Below, piece after piece: positions 1 to 5,085 of a stretch of 5,085 nucleotides of DNA. Below the pieces are notes generated by a model. The model was not told the DNA's origin. It saw nothing but the letters and a program-made list of their open reading frames with translations, and did not search any database. The translations under genes and the position numbers were made by a program. Source of the DNA: Planctomycetota bacterium (lineage in GTDB: Bacteria; Planctomycetota; Phycisphaerae; WQYP01); the NCBI GenBank assembly GCA_021816165.1, contig JAKAYZ010000245.1, forward strand, positions 1-5,085, read 5' to 3'. Numbering within the stretch: position 1 is the first letter of the stretch; every line of letters starts with the position of its first letter.

Positions 1-1
1 C

Positions 2-643
2 CGCACCGCCGGCCTCAGTCTGGCCCAGGCCATTGTGGAACAGCCGGACCATATCTCAGCTCAGGTTTATCAGGATGCAGGTTGCGAGTATCTGGCAACA
101 TTGCTGTACATGGAAAGATCGGACCCCTGGTTATCGCCGCGTGCCGTATTTCCGCCGGGCGTCTCACTGGAAACGTATTGCACGCAAAACCATCCCCAAT
201 TTTGCCAGGCCATTGAAGAAAGTTACGTGGGAGCGTTGGATTGTCCACGTCTGACCGGTCTGCGTTCCATTGAAGATGTGGTGCGTGGGCACAAGGCGGT
301 GGGGCGCTTTCGCGAAAATTTGTGGTTTTTGGTTGTCTATGATCGCAAGCCCGCCGGTGTCTTGCTGCTGGCAGAGGTGGAAGCACGGGATAGCCTGGAG
401 GTGGTCTACCTGGGACTGGCCCGGGCCATGCGGGGCCGCGGCTTGGGCACGGCGCTCATGGAGTTGGCACTGCGGCAACTTGCGCCATCTTCACTGCGTG
501 TCTGCTCGGTCGCGGTGGACGCCACCAATACACCCGCCCTGGCCCTTTACCGCAAGATGCGTTTTCGCAGAAAACACTCCCGTGATGTTTATATAAAACC
601 ACTCAATCCGGTCAGCCCTCCGGCCCAGGCCGGTTGCTTATAG
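2..643 (+). CDS. GNAT-family N-acetyltransferase, 5'-truncated by the window edge
   Basis: This is probably a cytoplasmic acetyl-CoA-dependent N-acyltransferase; its substrate cannot be read from the sequence. The frame is open from base 2 to the TAG at 641-643 (213 visible residues), so the GTG at 35 is probably internal. The C-terminal half is a recognisable GNAT domain. A beta strand (LEVVYLGLAR) leads into the acetyl-CoA pyrophosphate loop R-G-R-G-L-G at visible residues 144-149, matching the R/QxxGxG/A signature. Motif B follows as N-TPALALYRKMRF at about residues 176-188. The roughly 45 residues at the left edge (AxxAG-like helix, LATLLYMER) look like the end of a preceding domain, as in tandem or two-domain GNAT proteins, but the rest lies outside the window. 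The gene converges on thrS and overlaps its last 6 bases. I am confident of the family and have no basis for a specific function. Confidence 0.8.
   Translation, partial: RTAGLSLAQAIVEQPDHISAQVYQDAGCEYLATLLYMERSDPWLSPRAVFPPGVSLETYCTQNHPQFCQAIEESYVGALDCPRLTGLRSIEDVVRGHKAVGRFRENLWFLVVYDRKPAGVLLLAEVEARDSLEVVYLGLARAMRGRGLGTALMELALRQLAPSSLRVCSVAVDATNTPALALYRKMRFRRKHSRDVYIKPLNPVSPPAQAGCL
620..640 (+). terminator. Weak terminator-like hairpin at the end of the acetyltransferase gene
   Basis: Bases 620-633 read CCGGC-CCAG-GCCGG, a 5-bp GC stem with a 4-base loop, followed on the + strand by TTGCTTAT. It lies inside the last codons of the acetyltransferase gene. The T tract is interrupted and the stem is short, so this is at best a weak intrinsic terminator for the + strand gene. 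The opposite strand has no T run after the hairpin, so it gives no obvious stop for thrS. The arms also encode protein (Pro-Ala-Gln-Ala-Gly), so it could be chance. Confidence 0.2.
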
Positions 644-2611
644 CACGCGCTCAGTTACCTCCCGGCGGATGCGGGTGAGGAATTCATCCAGAGGCATACT
701 TCCCAGATCTTCATCCTTGCGTGTGCGCACCGCAACTGAAGTGGTTTGTTCTTCGCGGGCACCAACCACCAGAAGATAAGGAATTTTCTGTTCGCGGGCG
801 CGGCGGATTTTGGCTCCAATTTTGTCGTGATCGGCGTCCAGTTCGCAGCGGATTCCCGCCGCACGCAGCCGGCCATGGACCTGGCTTGCGTATGCGACAA
901 ATTTTTCACTGATGGAAAGCACCATCGCCTGCACAGGGCTTAGCCACAGGGGAAAAGCCCCCGCAAAATGTTCGATTAAAATACCGGTGAAACGCTCCAT
1001 CGATCCGAAGGGTGCGCGGTGGATCATCACCGGCTGATGGCGGTTGTTATCACTGCCGATGTATTCAAGTTTGAACCGCTCCGGCAGTACGTAATCCAAC
1101 TGCACCGTGCCCAGCTGCCAGCTGCGGCCAATGACATCTTTCACCAGAAAGTCCAGTTTCGGGCCGTAAAATGCTGCCTCGCCCAGAGCTTCCTGTGATG
1201 CAATACCCACCTCCCGTACCACCTTGCGCAGGGTATCTTCGGCCCGTTGCCACAAGGCCGGATCTCCAGCGTACTTGTCCGAGCCGGGACTGCGCAAGGA
1301 TACGCGGCAATGGTAATCGTTAAAGCCCAGGGTCTTAAAAGCCAGCAGTACCATTTCCACGGTGGAACGCAGTTCCGCTTCAACCTGCTCGGGCGTGCAG
1401 AAAATATGGGCATCATCCTGGGTAAAGCCGCGTACGCGGGTAAGCCCGGAAAGTTCGCCGGACTGTTCAAAGCGGTACACGGTGCCGAACTCAGCCAGGC
1501 GGATGGGTAAATCACGGTAGCTGTGGGGTTCAGCGGAATATATCTGAATATGATGCGGACAATTCATGGGCTTAAGCAGATATTCACTTTCATCCCCGCT
1601 GTCGCGTTCCTTCATTTTAATGGTGGGAAACTGTGAATCTTTATAGTACGGATAATGGCCGCTGGTTTTGTACAGGTTGATATTCCCGATGTGCGGGGTG
1701 TACACGGCGCTGTAGCCGCGTTTATCAAGTTCCTGCCGCATGAAGGATTCCAGCTCCTGCCGTACGATTCCTCCCTTGGGCATCCACAAAATCAGACCGC
1801 TGCCGACCAATGGGGAGATGGTGAACAGCCCCAGACTTTTGCCGATGGTTCGGTGGTCACGTTTTTTAGCCTCCTCCAGCCGGGTCAGATGTTCCTGCAT
1901 CTCCGCAGCGGTAAAAAAGGCCAGGCCGTAGACCCGTTGCAATTGTTGCTTGGTGGCGTCGCCATGCCAATAAGCTCCCGCGACGCTGGTAACTTTCACC
2001 GCTCCGATCCGGCCGGTGGATGGCAGATGCGGCCCGCGGCAGAGATCTTCCCAGTTCTGTCCCGGAATTCCGGTGGCGTAAAAGCTTAAGGCAACCGTGG
2101 CATCCTGGTCTAAGGCTCGCTGTGCATTATCCAGTTTATACGGGTTGTTCTCGGATTGAAGTTTTTTCAGAGCGGCCGCAGATGGAAGTTCATACCGGGT
2201 GAAGGGGCGGTTTTCAGCTATAATTTTGGCCATTTCCGCTTCAATGCGGGGGAAGTCATCGTCCCGAATCGGTTGGGCGAGTTCCATATCGTAGTAGAAA
2301 CCTTCGTCCACCGGTGGGCCGTAGGCGAGTTTAACCCCGGGAAACAATCGCGTGATGGCTTCCGCCATCACGTGGGCGGTCGAATGACGCAGCAGGTACA
2401 TCGCCTGCGGATCCGAGGTTTTCGCGGTGACAATGGCTACACTGCAATCACGTGTAATGGGCGTGGCCAGGTCGCAAACAGTGCCGTCGAGGACGGCTCC
2501 AATGGCATCGCGGGCCAGCCTTGGTCCGATGGATTGAGCCACCTCTGCTGGGGTAATGACCGGCGAATCAAACTGCTTTTTTGCGCCGTTAGGCAACGTG
2601 ACGATGATCAT
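638..2611 (-). CDS. thrS: Threonyl-tRNA synthetase
   Basis: Charges tRNA-Thr with threonine in the cytoplasm (class II aminoacyl-tRNA synthetase). With the ATG at 2609-2611 the protein has 657 residues; the E. coli enzyme has 642. Domains in order: TGS-like N1 domain (about 1-62); editing domain with HSTAH (H76, H80) and CRGPH (C191, H195), the residues that clear mischarged Ser-tRNA-Thr; catalytic core (about 270-555) with the three zinc/threonine ligands C351 (MNCP), H402 (DDAHIF) and H531 (MIHRA), plus motif 3 Arg540 in GSMERF; and a C-terminal anticodon-binding domain. All key residues are intact, so it should be active and editing-competent. The frame runs upstream to a TTG at 2687-2689, but the 26 extra residues are unlike the family, whereas MIIVTLPNG aligns with E. 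coli MPVITLPDG. ATG 2618-2620 is a close alternative. A weak GGA lies 9 bases before the chosen start. The stop TAA overlaps the convergent acetyltransferase gene. Confidence 0.97.
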   Translation of the reverse strand: MIIVTLPNGAKKQFDSPVITPAEVAQSIGPRLARDAIGAVLDGTVCDLATPITRDCSVAIVTAKTSDPQAMYLLRHSTAHVMAEAITRLFPGVKLAYGPPVDEGFYYDMELAQPIRDDDFPRIEAEMAKIIAENRPFTRYELPSAAALKKLQSENNPYKLDNAQRALDQDATVALSFYATGIPGQNWEDLCRGPHLPSTGRIGAVKVTSVAGAYWHGDATKQQLQRVYGLAFFTAAEMQEHLTRLEEAKKRDHRTIGKSLGLFTISPLVGSGLILWMPKGGIVRQELESFMRQELDKRGYSAVYTPHIGNINLYKTSGHYPYYKDSQFPTIKMKERDSGDESEYLLKPMNCPHHIQIYSAEPHSYRDLPIRLAEFGTVYRFEQSGELSGLTRVRGFTQDDAHIFCTPEQVEAELRSTVEMVLLAFKTLGFNDYHCRVSLRSPGSDKYAGDPALWQRAEDTLRKVVREVGIASQEALGEAAFYGPKLDFLVKDVIGRSWQLGTVQLDYVLPERFKLEYIGSDNNRHQPVMIHRAPFGSMERFTGILIEHFAGAFPLWLSPVQAMVLSISEKFVAYASQVHGRLRAAGIRCELDADHDKIGAKIRRAREQKIPYLLVVGAREEQTTSVAVRTRKDEDLGSMPLDEFLTRIRREVTERVL

Positions 2612-2621
2612 AAGATTCATT

Positions 2622-2631
2622 CCAGTACTGG
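2622..2631. repeat. Perfect 10-bp palindrome in the thrS leader
   Basis: CCAGTACTGG is a perfect self-complementary 10-mer, lying 10 bases upstream of the preferred thrS ATG and 1 base upstream of the alternative ATG at 2618-2620. It would sit inside the predicted 5' leader, downstream of the candidate promoter. A palindrome without a loop suits a dimeric DNA-binding protein better than an RNA hairpin. A 10-mer palindrome can also arise by chance, so no role is claimed. Confidence 0.3.
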
Positions 2632-2660
2632 TGAAAGTTCGCTGCGGCCAGTTCGAGGGC

Positions 2661-2689
2661 ATGTTATCGGTGGGGCGCATACATTTCAA
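2661..2689 (-). promoter_or_regulatory. Candidate sigma70-type promoter for thrS
   Basis: Reading the - strand, TTGAAA (2684-2689, 5 of 6 match to TTGACA) is followed after exactly 17 bases by TAACAT (2661-2666, 4 of 6 match to TATAAT). Transcription would begin near 2654 and leave a leader of about 40 bases before the ATG at 2611. The upstream TTG at 2687-2689 would fall inside the -35 box, which argues against it as a start codon. The match is by eye only. The -10 is imperfect and promoter consensus in the presumed phylum is poorly defined. Confidence 0.4.
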
Positions 2690-2747
2690 GGCGGTGTCTG
2701 TTGTGTCCCACCCAGCTTGGGTTACAACTTGCGGTGCGGGCCGGTGC

Positions 2748-2800
2748 GGCGTAGCGGGGATTTACTTTACCAATCAGGCCGGGCCGGAATCCGCTATGCC
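2748..2800. repeat. Imperfect inverted repeat spanning the epimerase stop codon
   Basis: The arm GGCGTAGCGG (2748-2757) is complementary to CCGCTATGCC (2791-2800) at 9 of 10 positions, with a 33-base loop. The odd pair is a G-T wobble on the + strand and an A-C mismatch in RNA from the - strand. The distal arm contains the epimerase stop codon (2794-2796). No T run follows on the - strand, so it does not look like an intrinsic terminator for the epimerase operon. The long loop makes a chance origin quite possible. Confidence 0.25.
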
Positions 2801-3765
2801 CTCTGGCCTGCAAACCATTGGACCGTTTGTTCCAGGCCTTGCTGGAACCATACCACCGGTTCGTAGCCGATGAGAGTGTGCGCCAGAGTGATGTCGGCGA
2901 GGGAATCGCGCACATCACCCGGTCGAGCGGGCAGGTAATTTCTTTGGACCTGTTTCCGGAGAAGGCCTTCCATTTTTTCGAGCATGGCGTTGAGGCTGAT
3001 ATTTTCACCACAAGCGATATTCGTCACTTCCCCGGCCAGATTTCTCGTGGCAATGCCCGCGAGCATATTGGCTCGAACGACATTGGCCACATGGCAAAAA
3101 TCACGGGTTTGTTCGCCGTCGCCGTAGATTGCGGGCGGCTCATTTCGCAAAATAGCGGTGATGAAGGCGGGAATAACCGCGGCATATTGGCTTTTGGGAT
3201 TTTGACGCGGGCCAAACACATTGAAGTACCGCAGCGAGATGGTGGAAAGGCCATAAACCTGAGCATAGACCCGCGCGTAATATTCTCCGGTAAGTTTGCC
3301 AACGGCATACGGACTTTTGGGGGCGGGAAGCATGGTTTCAATTTTAGGTAACGTGGGGCTATCACCGTAGGCGGCGCTGCTGGCGGAATAGACGAAACGT
3401 TGAGCATTGGCCTGCCGGGCAGCCTGGAGCATATTCAGCGTACCCGTGATATTGACGTGGTTGTATTTGACCGGCGCATCCACGGAACCCGGGACGCTGC
3501 CCAAGGCGGCTAGATGAAAGACGATAGCCCGGCCGGTGGCGGCCTGTCCGCAGTCCGATGGATTGGTAATGTCACCTTCAATGAGGGTGATGTCGGGCAG
3601 AATTTCCTGCAGATTGGAACGAAAACCGGCGCTGAAGTTATCCAATACTGCTACCTTGGCTTGAGCCTCCAGCAGACCGCGTACGAGGTGTGAGCCAATA
3701 AAGCCCGCCCCTCCTGTTACTAAAACCGGTAAATTTTTATAGGCAGCAAAATCGCCATTCGGCAT
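2794..3765 (-). CDS. NAD-dependent nucleotide-sugar epimerase, WbpP/Gne-like (UDP-GlcNAc or related C4-epimerase)
   Basis: Extended short-chain dehydrogenase that most likely inverts C4 of a UDP-hexose through a keto intermediate, in the cytoplasm. With the ATG at 3763-3765 it has 323 residues. Visible features: Rossmann loop GGAGFIG with GxxGxxG at 18-24; acidic D42 for the NAD ribose; catalytic S129 in YSASSAAYGD; Y153 and K157 in SPYAVGK (YxxxK); then RYFNVFGPRQ and YGDGEQTRDF. ALGSVP, the YAAVIP stretch and RDFC resemble Pseudomonas WbpP, a UDP-GlcNAc 4-epimerase. In the segment GDVRDSLAD a serine (S288) aligns with the position that is Tyr299 in E. coli GalE; a small residue there is associated with accepting N-acetylated UDP-sugars. 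The ATG at 3769-3771 is two codons longer but lies only 2 bases from the Shine-Dalgarno. The pairing with a UDP-glucose dehydrogenase also allows UDP-glucuronate 4-epimerase. The fold is certain; the substrate is inferred. Confidence 0.9.
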   Translation of the reverse strand: MPNGDFAAYKNLPVLVTGGAGFIGSHLVRGLLEAQAKVAVLDNFSAGFRSNLQEILPDITLIEGDITNPSDCGQAATGRAIVFHLAALGSVPGSVDAPVKYNHVNITGTLNMLQAARQANAQRFVYSASSAAYGDSPTLPKIETMLPAPKSPYAVGKLTGEYYARVYAQVYGLSTISLRYFNVFGPRQNPKSQYAAVIPAFITAILRNEPPAIYGDGEQTRDFCHVANVVRANMLAGIATRNLAGEVTNIACGENISLNAMLEKMEGLLRKQVQRNYLPARPGDVRDSLADITLAHTLIGYEPVVWFQQGLEQTVQWFAGQRA

Positions 3766-3773
3766 AGCCATGA

Positions 3774-3778
3774 TCCTT
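3774..3778 (-). promoter_or_regulatory. Shine-Dalgarno that decides the epimerase start
   Basis: The - strand reads AAGGA at these bases. It is 8 bases before the ATG at 3763-3765 but only 2 bases before the ATG at 3769-3771, so the shorter protein is favoured. It lies in the short gap after the dehydrogenase stop codon, consistent with translation from a shared mRNA. Confidence 0.6.
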
Positions 3779-3802
3779 GCAATACAACACGATACTCAAA
3801 TT

Positions 3803-5085
3803 TCAGCCGGCGCTGATGACGCCCACGCTGCCTTGCCGACCCGCACCCGGCTTGACTTCAGGCCGGCCGATAGCGTAATAGTGCAGCCCCGCGGCGGCCA
3901 CCCGTCCGCTGGCCAGGCAGTTGCGGCCGTCAAATACGTGCACGCCGCGCATCCACTGTTTGACACTGTGCCAATCAATGGTCACAAAGACTGGCCAATC
4001 GGTAATGAGCGCCACGGCATCAGCTCCACGTGTGCATTGCTCAAGATTATCGCACCAGCGGACCGTGTCTTTAAGAATAGCGCGGCTGTTCGGCATGGCT
4101 TGGGGGTCATAGACGCTCACGGTGGCATGGCCGGCAATTAGTGCGCGGACTATTTCAAAGGCGGGGGCTTCACGTACGTCATCCGTATCCGCTTTAAAGG
4201 CCAGACCCCACACCGCAATATGCGGCTGCTTAACGTTCGCCAGCACGTGCAGGATACGTTGGGAAAAGGCGGTTTTTTGTCGCTGGTTGGTCTTTTCAAT
4301 TCCTTCCAGCAGGTGCGGCTGGAGTGAAAGGCGGTGCATTTGATGGACGAGTGCGGCGACATCTTTGGGAAAGCAGGAACCTCCATAACCAACACCAGCC
4401 TTCAGGAATGCAGGGCCGATTCGTTTGTCCGAACCAATACCCATGCGGACCGATTCAATGTCTGCCCCGACGGCCGTAGCCAGTTGGGAAAGCTCATTGA
4501 TGAAACTGATGCGCATGGCAAGCATGGCGTTGGCTGCGAATTTGGTAAGCTCTGCACTTTGCCGACCCATGGAAAATATGCTGTAGCCGCGGTCGATCAG
4601 GGGTTGATAAATTTCGCGCAGAACAGAGAGTCCCTGGTTGGAACCGGCCCCGAAGATAATGCGGTCCGGCTGCATAAAGTCCTGAATGGCCGTCCCTTCA
4701 CGCAGGAATTCCGGATTGTTAGCCACTTCCATGGGATGGGCGGCGGATTTTACCAGTGCTTCGACCTGGTCTCCGGTGCCCGGGGGCACCGTGCTTTTAA
4801 TAACCAGCGTTTTGGGGCCGTTAGCGGCCGCAGCCACTGCTTTGGCCGCGGCAAAAAGCATGGTCATATCGTAGCCACCTTCCGCAGCCGGCGGCGTACC
4901 AACGGCGATAAATATCGTTTCGGAAGCGGCCACAGCGGCGGCGGTATCAGTGGTGAAGGAGAGTCGCCCGTTTTTCACTTCCGCCTGAATAAGTTCCGAC
5001 AGGCCGGGTTCATAGATGGGCACTTTACCTTGACGCAGGCTTTCCACGCGGGCTTGGTCTACATCTACGGCGATAATGCGATGGC
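3803..5085 (-). CDS. ugd: UDP-glucose 6-dehydrogenase, N-terminus cut by the window edge
   Basis: Oxidises UDP-glucose to UDP-glucuronate with two NAD+ in the cytoplasm, feeding capsule, exopolysaccharide or LPS synthesis. The frame is open to the right edge. The residues before the GTG at 5045-5047 read HRIIAVDVDQAR, the expected second Rossmann strand, so that GTG is internal and about 20 residues (including the GxGxxG loop) are missing. Counting visible residues (426): AVGTP about 60-63; KSTVPPGT with T98; NNPEFLREG with E125; LTKFAANA with K181 and N185; GYGGSCFPKD with the nucleophile C237 and K240/D241; GLAFKADTDDVREAP with K297 and R304; C-terminal YAIGRP. The GGSCFPKD signature indicates the UDP-glucose type rather than the WecC/WbpO UDP-HexNAc type. 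A further 18 residues, rich in Gly, follow IGRP. The stop is TGA, with 37 bases to the preferred epimerase start and no terminator between, so the two genes are probably co-transcribed. Confidence 0.95.
   Translation of the reverse strand, partial: HRIIAVDVDQARVESLRQGKVPIYEPGLSELIQAEVKNGRLSFTTDTAAAVAASETIFIAVGTPPAAEGGYDMTMLFAAAKAVAAAANGPKTLVIKSTVPPGTGDQVEALVKSAAHPMEVANNPEFLREGTAIQDFMQPDRIIFGAGSNQGLSVLREIYQPLIDRGYSIFSMGRQSAELTKFAANAMLAMRISFINELSQLATAVGADIESVRMGIGSDKRIGPAFLKAGVGYGGSCFPKDVAALVHQMHRLSLQPHLLEGIEKTNQRQKTAFSQRILHVLANVKQPHIAVWGLAFKADTDDVREAPAFEIVRALIAGHATVSVYDPQAMPNSRAILKDTVRWCDNLEQCTRGADAVALITDWPVFVTIDWHSVKQWMRGVHVFDGRNCLASGRVAAAGLHYYAIGRPEVKPGAGRQGSVGVISAG

Noticed and set aside
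35..37. GTG as start of the acetyltransferase
   Set aside because: The frame is open upstream to the window edge with protein-like residues, and there is no Shine-Dalgarno before it.
22..631. GGCCCAGGCC occurring at 22-31 and 622-631, and CCAGGCCATTG at 25-35 and 205-215
   Set aside because: Short matches inside coding sequence, partly reflecting the same Gln-Ala-Ile codons; no repeat structure around them.
1655..2089. 144-codon open frame on the + strand
   Set aside because: Fully antisense to thrS, with no recognisable motif.
2732..2749. Direct repeat CGGTGCGG at 2732-2739 and 2742-2749
   Set aside because: Only two short GC-rich copies 10 bases apart; not enough to separate from chance or to suggest an iteron array.
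2156..2866. 236-codon open frame on the + strand
   Set aside because: It lies antisense to the well-supported thrS reading frame and runs into the spacer and epimerase end; it shows no domain pattern and has biased composition typical of a shadow frame.
2818..3351. 177-codon open frame on the + strand
   Set aside because: Fully antisense to the epimerase gene, whose catalytic motifs are intact in the other frame.
3770..4141. 123-codon + strand frame starting in the epimerase-dehydrogenase gap
   Set aside because: Antisense to the end of the dehydrogenase gene; no motif and no independent support.
5045..5047. GTG as start of the dehydrogenase
   Set aside because: The twelve codons before it encode the conserved HRIIAVDVD strand of the Rossmann fold, so the codon is internal.

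Overview
The window looks like an ordinary chromosomal segment of a moderately GC-rich, Gram-negative-type bacterium. The style of the threonyl-tRNA synthetase (GTVQLDYVLPERF, GSDN, HRAPFGSMERF stretches) and of the acetyltransferase suggests Planctomycetota, possibly the Phycisphaerae. That is an inference from remembered family patterns and was not tested by a search. I see no phage, transposon, CRISPR, tRNA or rRNA signal.

Layout from left to right: a 5'-truncated GNAT-family acetyltransferase gene on the + strand (2-643) meets threonyl-tRNA synthetase (thrS, - strand, 638-2611) tail to tail, and the two overlap by 6 bases. Upstream of thrS lies a 182-base spacer (2612-2793). It holds a sigma70-like promoter candidate, a perfect 10-bp palindrome and an imperfect inverted repeat that spans the stop codon of the next gene. 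Then come two - strand sugar-nucleotide genes: an NAD-dependent epimerase of the WbpP/Gne type (2794-3765) and, 37 bases upstream of its preferred start, a UDP-glucose 6-dehydrogenase (3803 to the right edge, lacking about 20 N-terminal residues).

The dehydrogenase and epimerase probably form one transcription unit supplying UDP-glucuronate and a C4-epimerised (probably N-acetylated or acidic) UDP-sugar for surface polysaccharide or lipopolysaccharide. thrS lies downstream on the same strand but seems to have its own promoter, so it may be co-directional rather than functionally linked. The acetyltransferase is unrelated by function as far as can be seen.

I found no convincing undescribed system. 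The points worth a second look are the thrS start and leader, the predicted substrate class of the epimerase, the tail-to-tail gene overlap, and the likely two-domain nature of the truncated acetyltransferase.
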